Shown: positions 34,820-42,781 of the stretch, one piece after another
Numbering within the stretch: position 1 is the stretch's first letter
How the letters are laid out: the number at the start of each line of letters is the position of its first letter
DNA from: Paenibacillus sp. JNUCC32
Lineage (GTDB): Bacteria; Bacillota; Bacilli; Paenibacillales; Paenibacillaceae
Assembly (NCBI RefSeq): GCF_014863545.1
Contig: NZ_CP062260.1
Coordinates: forward strand, 6,469,501 to 6,533,500
Reading direction: 5' to 3'
Length of the DNA stretch: 64,000 nt
The notes under the pieces: generated by a model
Databases searched by the model: none
Seen by the model: only the letters and a program-made list of their open reading frames with translations
Told to the model about the DNA's origin: nothing
Position numbers and translations under genes: made by a program

Positions 34820-36538
34820 TTATACCTCCATGATGGAAGGCATAATGTACGGGCTTCTGCCAAGCTCCCGCTTGAAATAGCGGTTGAGCGTGTTGTTGGT
34901 CATCTGCTCCCAGGCAGCACGATTGTATTCCCGCTGTTCGCCGGCTTTGTTCAGCTGTTTGCGGAGCATCGCTTCGGCCCGGCGCAGAAGCGGCTTGGAG
35001 TCCTGCATATACACGAACCCGCGGGTAATCAGCTCCGGTCCGGAGAGCAGCTTGCGCGTTTCCCGGTTGATGGTAATCGCGACGATCACCACGCCATCGT
35101 GAGCGAGCTGAACGCGTTCCTCAAGCAGCTCCTTCTCATGGGTGCGCAGTTCACCATTGTTAATATAGACGTCACCCGAAGGGATGTTCCGGCCTTTGCG
35201 CGCATAATTGCGGAAAAGGGACAGCGTGTTGCCGATGTTCATCAAGTAGACGTTGCTGTCGGGAACCCCGACCTGCACGGCAAGATGACGGTGATTGAGC
35301 ATCATCCGGTATTCTCCGTGAATCGGCACAAAGTATTTGGGACGCAAGCTGCTGATCATGAGCTTCAAATCTTCGCGGCAGCCGTGGCCCGAGGTGTGGA
35401 TATCGAGAATGGAGCCGTATTTAACTTCGGCCCCGGCCCGCATTAAGAGATCGATGCTACGGTTAACGTTCTGGGTGTTCCCGGGAATCGGCGATGACGA
35501 GAAAATGACGGTGTCCTCCGGATGAATCTGGATCGAACGATGGGCACCAGAAGCGATGCGCGTCAGCGCCGCATTGGGTTCGCCCTGACTGCCCGTGCAA
35601 ATAATCAGCACCTGGTCGTCGCGATAGCGGTTAACGGCTTTGACGTCAATCATCATGCCGTCCGGCACGCGAATATAACCAAGCTCCTGGCCGATCACAA
35701 ACACCTTTTCCATGCTGCGGCCGACGATGGCGATTTTGCGGCCGGTTCGAATGGCGGCTTCGACCACCTGCTGCAGACGATGAACGTTGGATGCAAAGGT
35801 CGCAAACAGGATCCGCCCGGGACATTCCTGGAACAGGCGCAGAATGGAATCGCCGACGGTGCGCTCCGAAGGGGTAAAGCCGTCGCGTTCGCTATTGGTG
35901 CTGTCGGCCATCAGGGCCAGGACGCCCCGTCCGCCGATATGCAGAATTTTGTGCAGATTGGCAGGCTTGTCCTCCGGCGTAAAATCAAATTTAAAGTCCC
36001 CGGTATGTACGATCGGTCCATACGGGGTTTCGACAACGACCCCGAAGGCATCCGGAATGCTGTGGGTGGTTCTGAAAAAATGAACGGAAAGATGACGGAA
36101 TGCAATCGTCTCGTCTTCATGGAATATGCGCAGATCACTCTGATCCAGCAGGCGATGCTCTTCCAGCTTGGCACGAACCAAGCCGATGGTCAGGGCTCCG
36201 CCATAAATCGGCATCTGAATTTGACGAAGCACGTAAGGAATGGCCCCGATATGGTCTTCATGGCCATGGGTCAGGAACATACCCTTTACTTTGTGCTTAT
36301 TATCGAGCAAGTAACGGATATCCGGAATAATGTAATCGACGCCGCTCATTTCGGCATCCGGGAATTTCAGTCCGGCATCGATGATAATGATCTCGTTTTT
36401 GAATTCGACGCCATACATGTTCTTTCCGATCTCGCCAAGCCCCCCCAGCGCAAAGATGCGCACGGGCGGAGCGGAAGGCCTCGGTTTTTTGGCCGGTTTG
36501 GCAGTTTGAATCTTATCGGTTAGCAGGGGTTTAGACAT
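34820..36538 (-). CDS. rnjA: Ribonuclease J
   Basis: 572 residues. Metallo-beta-lactamase/beta-CASP nuclease with 5'-3' exo- and endonuclease activity in RNA decay and maturation. The metal motif is FLTHGHEDHIGAIPYVL (about residue 90), with further ligands in VHTGDFKFDFTP, DSTNSERDGFT, TGSQGEPNAAL and HTSGHGCREDL; the C-terminal dimer domain ends PSIMEV. The N-terminus has a Lys/Pro-rich extension (KPAKKPRPSAPP) of about 25 residues before the core. It resembles RNase J1 more than J2 because of its complete active site. It is transcribed alone. Confidence 0.93.
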   Translation of the reverse strand: MSKPLLTDKIQTAKPAKKPRPSAPPVRIFALGGLGEIGKNMYGVEFKNEIIIIDAGLKFPDAEMSGVDYIIPDIRYLLDNKHKVKGMFLTHGHEDHIGAIPYVLRQIQMPIYGGALTIGLVRAKLEEHRLLDQSDLRIFHEDETIAFRHLSVHFFRTTHSIPDAFGVVVETPYGPIVHTGDFKFDFTPEDKPANLHKILHIGGRGVLALMADSTNSERDGFTPSERTVGDSILRLFQECPGRILFATFASNVHRLQQVVEAAIRTGRKIAIVGRSMEKVFVIGQELGYIRVPDGMMIDVKAVNRYRDDQVLIICTGSQGEPNAALTRIASGAHRSIQIHPEDTVIFSSSPIPGNTQNVNRSIDLLMRAGAEVKYGSILDIHTSGHGCREDLKLMISSLRPKYFVPIHGEYRMMLNHRHLAVQVGVPDSNVYLMNIGNTLSLFRNYARKGRNIPSGDVYINNGELRTHEKELLEERVQLAHDGVVIVAITINRETRKLLSGPELITRGFVYMQDSKPLLRRAEAMLRKQLNKAGEQREYNRAAWEQMTNNTLNRYFKRELGRSPYIMPSIMEV

Positions 36539-36721
36539 AATGTGAAAGAATCCTCTCTATGGTAATTAAGGCATAAGCCTGGTATTTTAATTTCTTCTCT
36601 ACTTAAGATATCAGAAAGTTCAAGCTTTTGGGAAACGCTTTTCAAAATTCATGTGCATTTCGTCCGTGACAGTCACCTATTTTTGCCCACTCTTATATGC
36701 TGTAGAAGAGGAGGACTGGTG

Positions 36722-37474
36722 ATGAGCGGTTTAATGAGGTTGGACGATATGGATGCAGCCTATGGATTGCCGGAGGAATGGCAGCGGGAAGCGATCGTTA
36801 AGCTGACTGAGAAAATGACGGATCGTTCCGCCAAATTCCCCTGCATTCCGGCAGTGCAAGGACATGCGCTGAATCATTTTAGATACGGTTTTATCAACCG
36901 CGGCGAATCGCAGGAGGCGGCGGGGCAATTGGCCGCACTACTGCATGAGTTCGGGCTCGGCTCCAGGGGCTTCGGCCCGTATACTTCCCTTGTCGTATTT
37001 ATAAATACGGAACATGGCCGAGATAGCCTCGAGGGCGTGGAGTATTATGAGCGTTTGTTCTGGCGGCTGCTGAGCCGGACCACCGAATACGATACGGAGC
37101 CTTGGCCGGCGGACCTGCCGGGGGAACCAGACGATCATCTGTGGGAATTTTGTTATGCAGGCGAGCCTTATTTCGTATATTGCGGAACGCCGGCACATGA
37201 GCTTCGCCAGAGCAGGTATTTCCCCTACATGATGCTTGCTTTTACGCCTCGTTGGGTTCTGAAGCAGTTCAATGCCCGGGCCAGGCAAGCTGAACATACC
37301 AAAGTGCTGATACGCAAGCGGTTGACCGAATATGATCCAGTCCCCCCACACCCGGACTTGAAGTTCTACGGGGCGGAGGACAATTATGAATGGAAGCAAT
37401 ATTTCCTGCGGGATAACGAGGAGTCTCTGTCGAAATGTCCGTTTGCAAGGCTGCACAAAGAGACTCATAAATAG
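36722..37474 (+). CDS. YqcI/YcgG-family protein (heme-oxygenase-like)
   Basis: 250 residues covering the YqcI/YcgG family: FPCIPAVQGHALNHFRYGF near residue 40, LWEFCYAGEPYFVYCGTPAH near 140, SRYFPYMMLAFTPRWVL near 165, and the C-terminal EDNYEWKQYFLRDNEESLSKCPF. Characterised relatives in natural-product pathways are heme-dependent oxygenases that act on arginine-type substrates; most genomic copies have no known role. ATG 36722 has GAAGAGGAGGACTGGTG. It is divergent from rnjA and has its own terminator, with no biosynthetic neighbours, so no substrate is proposed. Confidence 0.8.
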   Translation: MSGLMRLDDMDAAYGLPEEWQREAIVKLTEKMTDRSAKFPCIPAVQGHALNHFRYGFINRGESQEAAGQLAALLHEFGLGSRGFGPYTSLVVFINTEHGRDSLEGVEYYERLFWRLLSRTTEYDTEPWPADLPGEPDDHLWEFCYAGEPYFVYCGTPAHELRQSRYFPYMMLAFTPRWVLKQFNARARQAEHTKVLIRKRLTEYDPVPPHPDLKFYGAEDNYEWKQYFLRDNEESLSKCPFARLHKETHK

Positions 37475-37538
37475 AAAAATAACATGCTTCTATCATCATA
37501 CCCTAAATTGGAGTAAGGGTTAACAGGCATTCCATTTC

Positions 37539-37585
37539 AAAAGCTGCCACTTATGCGATCATCCGCAGGGTGTCGGCTTTTTTTG
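37539..37585 (+). terminator. Terminator after the YqcI/YcgG gene
   Basis: AAAGCTGCCAC (from 37539) faces GGTGTCGGCTTT with one mismatch, followed by a T run to 37584. Confidence 0.75.
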
Positions 37586-37743
37586 CGAAGATGCGCTGCT
37601 GTGACAAGGTATAGGATTTTGCCCCTGAATTAGTAAATCTTATCCTTGTTGTACAAAAAATTACCAAGTTACACTTAAAGTGTTTCATTCGATTCATCCC
37701 AATGCGTCAGGAGGTGTATAAGGTACGGAGCTTTCACCAAATT

Positions 37744-37757
37744 TGAAAACGCTTTAA
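37744..37757 (+). promoter_or_regulatory. Candidate cre site before the chitinase gene
   Basis: TGAAAACGCTTTAA matches TGNAARCGNWWWCA with one mismatch, 38-51 bases before the start codon. It suggests catabolite repression of chitinase. Confidence 0.5.
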
Positions 37758-37794
37758 TGAGCCGAATACCCATGGAGAAGGAGTTGTTTAATGA

Positions 37795-39198
37795 ATGACA
37801 AGGCAGTCCAGAACGATGAAAGGATGGATTCTCGGACTTATCGCCGTACTGGTGTTCAGTGTCTTTCCTACGTCCCAGGTTCAAGGCGCCGAGGCCTGCG
37901 CTGAGCCTGCTTGGAGCAGTTCTGCCGTATATGGCGGGGGCAATATCGTATCCCACGGGGGTAAGGCCTGGAAAGCAAAATGGTGGACTCAGGGTGAGAT
38001 GCCCGGAACGACGGGACAGTGGGGAGTATGGGAGGGCCTGGGAGCGTGCAATCCAGGGACACCACCGGTAGATCCCCCGGTGGATCCGCCAGTAGACCCG
38101 CCGGTAGATCCTCCGGGGACTGGTGATCGGATGTACGTCGCTTACGCCAGCTCATGGAACACCAGTATCTACGATTTGACGACTGCGAACATTCCCAATT
38201 ACATCACGCATCTCAATCTAGCATTCGTAAGGCCGGACACCACGTATACGCAAGGGTCGTATGCGTTTGATCAAGCCGTAGCGGGCTTGGAATTCGTGGA
38301 AGGAGCCACGACGCCGAATGGGCAGCGTAAATTTACGGCCCAGCAGTCGCAGGATCTGCGCAACAACATCGCCGCACTGAGAGCCCGCGGAACGAAAGCG
38401 TTCCTCTCGGTAGGAGGCTGGTCGTACAGCCAAGGATCGCAGTGGTCCAGATTCAATGCTAAGAACATCGTCGATTTGGCCCTGGATCTTGGCGCAGCCG
38501 GCGTCGACATTGACTGGGAATCCAGCGGCAGCAGCTGCAACAAAGGAACGGCTGCCCAGTTCAGCTGTACCAAGGATGGCGAGATCGCAGGCATTATAAC
38601 GAGCCTCTACAATGAAATCCAAGCCAGGAACGCGAATTTGCAGATTTCCATCGCCGGCTGGTCCACGGGCGCCTATTATGTGAAGGGGACGCCGTTTGAG
38701 GAAGGCAAGGTCCAATGGGGTTCTCCTTTTGGCGGTACCATGTACCGCGTGGTTAAGGATCATGGCAGCAAGATCGACTTTATCAATCTGATGTCCTACG
38801 ACGGCGGTATTTATTACGACCCGCGCGAAGGCTATGAATCCTACAAGGCGATATACAACGGGCCCATCAATATGGGCATGCAGATTGCGCCGGAGGGATC
38901 CGGCGGGGCCGTCCTGCAATTGAATGCCGCGCCGGGTACGGTATACGATGCCGATATGATGAACGGTCAGAATAACATCGCGACGGCTTATTATAATGTA
39001 GAAACGATGGTAAACTACATCAAGAATAAAGGAAGAGCGAATGATGGATTCATGCTGTGGCAGCTCTGGAAACAGCGGGTTCATCAGCCGGCCCCGCCCG
39101 GCGCGGCGAACGAAAACAGCGCCGGCCAATACGTATGCCGGAACCTGCCGCTTCAGGGGGACTGCAATCAGGTCATACCAAGCCTGCCGAAATTATAA
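37795..39198 (+). CDS. Secreted chitinase: CBM5/12 plus GH18
   Basis: 467 residues. A signal peptide (about 1-31, ending VQGAEA) leads to a chitin-binding CBM5/12 module (about 33-84, with Trp-rich AWSSSAVYGGGNIVSHGG and WKAKWWTQGEMPG), a linker of four PPVD repeats (about 89-107), then a GH18 barrel. The active-site strand reads AAGVDIDWES: the DxxDxDxE motif keeps the middle Asp, the Asp before the catalytic Glu and the Glu itself, but the first Asp/Asn is Ala. SVGGWSYSQGS and LMSYDGGIYYD are further GH18 strands. Its stop overlaps the end of the converging AraC gene by six bases. A cre-like site lies upstream. Confidence 0.92.
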   Translation: MTRQSRTMKGWILGLIAVLVFSVFPTSQVQGAEACAEPAWSSSAVYGGGNIVSHGGKAWKAKWWTQGEMPGTTGQWGVWEGLGACNPGTPPVDPPVDPPVDPPVDPPGTGDRMYVAYASSWNTSIYDLTTANIPNYITHLNLAFVRPDTTYTQGSYAFDQAVAGLEFVEGATTPNGQRKFTAQQSQDLRNNIAALRARGTKAFLSVGGWSYSQGSQWSRFNAKNIVDLALDLGAAGVDIDWESSGSSCNKGTAAQFSCTKDGEIAGIITSLYNEIQARNANLQISIAGWSTGAYYVKGTPFEEGKVQWGSPFGGTMYRVVKDHGSKIDFINLMSYDGGIYYDPREGYESYKAIYNGPINMGMQIAPEGSGGAVLQLNAAPGTVYDADMMNGQNNIATAYYNVETMVNYIKNKGRANDGFMLWQLWKQRVHQPAPPGAANENSAGQYVCRNLPLQGDCNQVIPSLPKL

Positions 39199-40071
39199 CT
39201 TCTTCCGATATTCCGAAGGCGTGCAGTTCATGATTTTGCGGAATACCCGAACAAAATAACTGATGTGTCCAAATCCGACATCGAGTGCGATGTCGGATAT
39301 TTTATTGTCCGGCGAACGAAGGAGCTCCGCCGCCTGGCGAACGCGATAGGAATTCATATAGTCGACGGGCGTTTGCCCGGTCATGGATTTGAAGAAGCGG
39401 CAAAATTGGCCTTCGCTCATCGGGATCAGGTCAGCCAGCTCACTCAAACGGATAGGTCGATGGTAATGACTCTGGATGTAGAGAATGACCTTCTTCAAGC
39501 GTTCCGTTCTCGTCATGTCCGCCGCTTCGCTCCGGCTGCGGTTGGCAAGCCTGCCGGAGGCTGCGGCCTGAAACAGCATGAGAAACAGATGCCCCTTAAT
39601 GGCAGCCTCATATCCAGCCGGTTTGTGCTTGGACAGCAGCATCATTTCTTTTATATGTTCAAGCAGGCGCCCATCGGTCCCGGCTGTCATCCGTCTTGGA
39701 AAAGCGGCTCTCCGCTCCTGGAAGGGAACGATCATCCCTTCCTGCACAAGATCATAGCTGCTGCTGGCGAGCATGCCGACATCGAACACCATGGCGCAGA
39801 AGCTGCACCCTTCATTGCCCTGGGCGTGGCCGGTGTGCAGATCTCCCCCATCGATAAATATCGCTTCGCCCGCACGGACGGGGATATATTCCGAATCGAT
39901 CTGAAACAGCACCTCGCCTTCCAGCACGTAAAAAATCTCCGCTTCCTTATGCCAATGGGAGTCTACCACATGGGCGCCGGGGGCAAATTGATACCAATAG
40001 GCACCGAAGGGGAAACGCTCATTCCCGTGGACGGTGCTTTCTTTTAACGACTGGCGGATGGATTGATCCAT
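39193..40071 (-). CDS. AraC-family transcriptional regulator with cupin sensor
   Basis: 292 residues. An N-terminal cupin-like domain (about 20-100, with HWHKEAEIFYVLEGE and FIDGGDLHTGHA) is a sugar-sensing AraC_binding fold. The C-terminal double helix-turn-helix (about 195-290) has LSELADLIPMSEGQFCRFFKSMTGQTPVDYMN and DVGFGHISYFVRVFRK. It is divergent from the GH31 alpha-xylosidase gene, 172 bases away, so probably activates it in response to a sugar such as xylose or isoprimeverose; that is inference. It converges on the chitinase gene with a six-base overlap. Confidence 0.88.
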   Translation of the reverse strand: MDQSIRQSLKESTVHGNERFPFGAYWYQFAPGAHVVDSHWHKEAEIFYVLEGEVLFQIDSEYIPVRAGEAIFIDGGDLHTGHAQGNEGCSFCAMVFDVGMLASSSYDLVQEGMIVPFQERRAAFPRRMTAGTDGRLLEHIKEMMLLSKHKPAGYEAAIKGHLFLMLFQAAASGRLANRSRSEAADMTRTERLKKVILYIQSHYHRPIRLSELADLIPMSEGQFCRFFKSMTGQTPVDYMNSYRVRQAAELLRSPDNKISDIALDVGFGHISYFVRVFRKIMNCTPSEYRKKL

Positions 40072-40094
40072 GCTGCACCTCCTTGGGATGTGAA

Positions 40095-40108
40095 GTGTTC
40101 CTGAACAC
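40095..40108. promoter_or_regulatory. Perfect palindrome in the AraC-alpha-xylosidase divergent region
   Basis: GTGTTC-CT-GAACAC is perfectly inverted and about 24 bases before the AraC start. AACAAT-CGGAT-ATTGTT (40138-40154) is a second inverted repeat. Either could be a regulator site. Confidence 0.4.
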
Positions 40109-40186
40109 TGTTATCTGATATCAAAATTGTGCTATAAAACAATCGGATATTGTTAGAATAGGTAAAAACGGATCAGTATAATGATA

Positions 40187-40200
40187 TTATAACGCTTACA
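40187..40200 (-). promoter_or_regulatory. Candidate cre site before the alpha-xylosidase gene
   Basis: On the minus strand TGTAAGCGTTATAA fits TGNAARCGNWWWCA with one mismatch. It starts five bases after a TATAAT (40177-40182) that is the likely -10 box of the gene. Confidence 0.5.
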
Positions 40201-40243
40201 TCTGAAAGTTCAATTTTAAAAATATAGAAGGGCGGAAGTAACG

Positions 40244-42568
40244 ATGAAATTTACAGACGGCAACTGGCTAATCCGGGAAGGGTATTCCGTTTCGGGAGCG
40301 GTTCAGGCCTATGATTTTGCGGTAAAAGGAGATACGTTGACGGCTTATGCTTCCACGGCACCGATTCCGGGCAGAGGAGCGACCATCAATGCGCAGCTGA
40401 TCACCGTGCAATTTCATTCCCCGGCACCCGGCGTCATCGGCGTGAAGCTGGTCCACTATGCGGGCGTAAGAGATCGTGGACCTGCATTCGAATTGTACAA
40501 ACAGGAGGGCGACCATACGGTCATCGAAGAGAACGATCAACAGGCTGTTCTTCGGAGCGGCAATCTGAGCGTCGTGATCAAGAAAGGCCCGGAATGGTCG
40601 GTCCACTTCTATAGAGGAGAGGAGCGCATCACCGGCAGCAGAGCCAAATCCATGGCGCATATCGTGGAGGACGGCGGGCAGACCTACATGCGCGAAGAGC
40701 TCGATCTTGGCGTGGGCGAGTGGGTCTACGGACTTGGCGAGCGATTCACTTCGTTTGTGAAGAACGGCCAGGTTGTGGATATTTGGAACCAGGATGGCGG
40801 CACAAGCTCCGAGCAAGCCTATAAAAATATTCCGTTCTACGTGACCAACAAAGGCTACGGCGTGTTTGTCAACCAGCCGGACCTCGTATCCTTTGAAGTG
40901 GCTTCAGAGAAAGTGAAGAAGGTTCAGTTCAGCGTGCCGGGCGAGTCGCTGGAGTATTTCGTGATTGACGGGCCCGACCCGAAAGGCGTTCTGGACAAAT
41001 ATACAAGCCTGACAGGCAAACCGGCGCTGCCGCCGGCTTGGACCTTCGGATTGTGGCTATCGACCTCCTTTACGACGCAATATGACGAAGCGACCGTAAA
41101 CTCCTTCGTGGACGGTATGCTGGAGCGCGACATTCCGCTGCAAGTGTTCCATTTTGACTGCTTCTGGATGAAGGGCCTCAACTGGACGGACTTCCAATGG
41201 GATGAAGAGGTATTTCCGGATCCTGAAGGCATGCTGAAGCGACTGAAAGAAAAAGGCTTGAAAATCTGCGTATGGATCAATCCGTATATCGCGCAGCGTT
41301 CGCGCCTCTTCGAGGAAGGCCGTGAGAAGGGCTATCTCGTGAAGAAAGCCAATGGCGATGTTTGGCAGTGGAATTTGTGGCAGCCGGGCATGGCGCTGGT
41401 GGACTTCACGAATCCGGATGCTTGCGAATGGTATGCAGGGTACCTGCGCGAGCTGGCTGATATGGGCGTGGACAGCTTCAAAACGGACTTTGGCGAGCGC
41501 ATTCCGACGGACGTTGTGTATTTTGACGGCTCCGATCCTCATAAAATGCACAACTACTACACCCAGCTGTACAACAAAGTGGTCTTTGACGTGCTGGTCG
41601 AGAAATTCGGCAAGAATCAGGCGGCGGTATTCGCACGCTCCGCAACCGTTGGCGGACAGCAGTTCCCTGTTCACTGGGGCGGCGATTGTTATGCGGATTA
41701 TGAATCGATGGCGGAGAGCCTGCGCGGCGGCTTGTCCCTCGGTCTCGGGGGCTTCGGCTTCTGGAGCCATGACATCGGCGGCTTCGAAAATACGGCTCCG
41801 GCGCATGTGTTCAAGCGCTGGCTGGCATTCGGCTTGCTGTCCAGCCACAGCCGTCTCCATGGCAGCAGCTCTTACCGGGTGCCATGGTCTTACGACGAAG
41901 AGGCCGTAGACGTTACGCGCTTCTTCACGAAGCTGAAGAGCCGTCTGATGCCGTATCTGTTCCATACCGCCGTACAGGCATCGGAGCAAGGCGTGCCGAG
42001 CATGCGCGCCATGTTCTTGGAGTTCCCGGAGGATCCGGCCGTCGAAATGCTGGATCGTCAGTACATGCTGGGCGATTCCCTGCTCGTTGCACCGGTATTC
42101 AGCGAGAAAGGCGACGTGAAGTATTATCTGCCGAAGGGCCGCTGGACGCATCTGTTAACCGGAGAAACGGTGGATGGCGGAACCTGGCGCAAGGAAACGT
42201 ACGGTTTCCTCGGACTGCCTTTGTTCGTACGCGGCAACTCGTTCCTCGCCTTGGGTGCGAGCGACGCCCTTCCGGAATATGACTATGCAGACGGAGTAGA
42301 GCTTGGCTTGTATGCATTGGAAGACGGCAGCGAGGCTTCCGCCATCGTTCGCAACATGAACGGAGAGAGCGAGCTGGTTGTACGGGCTGTACGTGCAGGC
42401 AGCCGGATCAATTTTACGGTGGAAGGCAGCGGCAAGCCATTTTCGGTGAAGCTGTATGACACAGGAAACGTTTCCTCCGTGGAGGGCTCGGGAGTGAGCC
42501 TGCAGGAAGGGAAAATTCAAGTGGAAGCCGGTCAACAAGCGATGGCCTTCAGCGTTGCGCTAGGATAA
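40244..42568 (+). CDS. yicI: GH31 alpha-xylosidase (YicI-like)
   Basis: 774 residues, typical for YicI-type GH31. Catalytic nucleophile Asp lies in SFKTDFGERIPTDVVYFDG (about residue 415) and the acid/base Asp in HWGGDCYADYESMAESLRGG (about 480). LWLSTSFTTQYDE and FDCFWMKGLNWTDFQWD are alpha-xylosidase rather than alpha-glucosidase signatures. No signal peptide, so it acts in the cytoplasm on imported oligosaccharides, releasing xylose from the non-reducing end of xyloglucan fragments such as isoprimeverose. It is followed by a hairpin at 42616. It is divergent from an AraC regulator. Confidence 0.93.
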   Translation: MKFTDGNWLIREGYSVSGAVQAYDFAVKGDTLTAYASTAPIPGRGATINAQLITVQFHSPAPGVIGVKLVHYAGVRDRGPAFELYKQEGDHTVIEENDQQAVLRSGNLSVVIKKGPEWSVHFYRGEERITGSRAKSMAHIVEDGGQTYMREELDLGVGEWVYGLGERFTSFVKNGQVVDIWNQDGGTSSEQAYKNIPFYVTNKGYGVFVNQPDLVSFEVASEKVKKVQFSVPGESLEYFVIDGPDPKGVLDKYTSLTGKPALPPAWTFGLWLSTSFTTQYDEATVNSFVDGMLERDIPLQVFHFDCFWMKGLNWTDFQWDEEVFPDPEGMLKRLKEKGLKICVWINPYIAQRSRLFEEGREKGYLVKKANGDVWQWNLWQPGMALVDFTNPDACEWYAGYLRELADMGVDSFKTDFGERIPTDVVYFDGSDPHKMHNYYTQLYNKVVFDVLVEKFGKNQAAVFARSATVGGQQFPVHWGGDCYADYESMAESLRGGLSLGLGGFGFWSHDIGGFENTAPAHVFKRWLAFGLLSSHSRLHGSSSYRVPWSYDEEAVDVTRFFTKLKSRLMPYLFHTAVQASEQGVPSMRAMFLEFPEDPAVEMLDRQYMLGDSLLVAPVFSEKGDVKYYLPKGRWTHLLTGETVDGGTWRKETYGFLGLPLFVRGNSFLALGASDALPEYDYADGVELGLYALEDGSEASAIVRNMNGESELVVRAVRAGSRINFTVEGSGKPFSVKLYDTGNVSSVEGSGVSLQEGKIQVEAGQQAMAFSVALG

Positions 42569-42615
42569 TCTCGGGTTCCCCCTGCTGTTAAGCGGGTAAA
42601 AACATAGTGAAGATG

Positions 42616-42655
42616 AGCCCGGACCAGCTTTGTGCTGGAGTCGGGCTTCTTCCAT
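42616..42655 (+). terminator. Terminator-like hairpin after the alpha-xylosidase gene
   Basis: AGCCCGGACCAGC (42616-42628) faces GCTGGAGTCGGGCT (42634-42647) with one bulge. The tail TCTTCC is only moderately T-rich. Confidence 0.6.
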
Positions 42656-42781
42656 ATTTTAGCTGGCCTTGAAAGGAAGGCTGTGCTGATATAATTGGTC
42701 TGAGGCAGGCTTATCCACGATGGAATGTAACCGTTTACTTTTGCTTGCCGAAGATTAAAGGACAGGAGCGTCGACGGTCCG

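Noticed and set aside
36625..36650. cre-like GAAACGCTTTTC between rnjA and the YqcI/YcgG gene
   Set aside because: The half-sites are one base out of register with the cre consensus on both strands.
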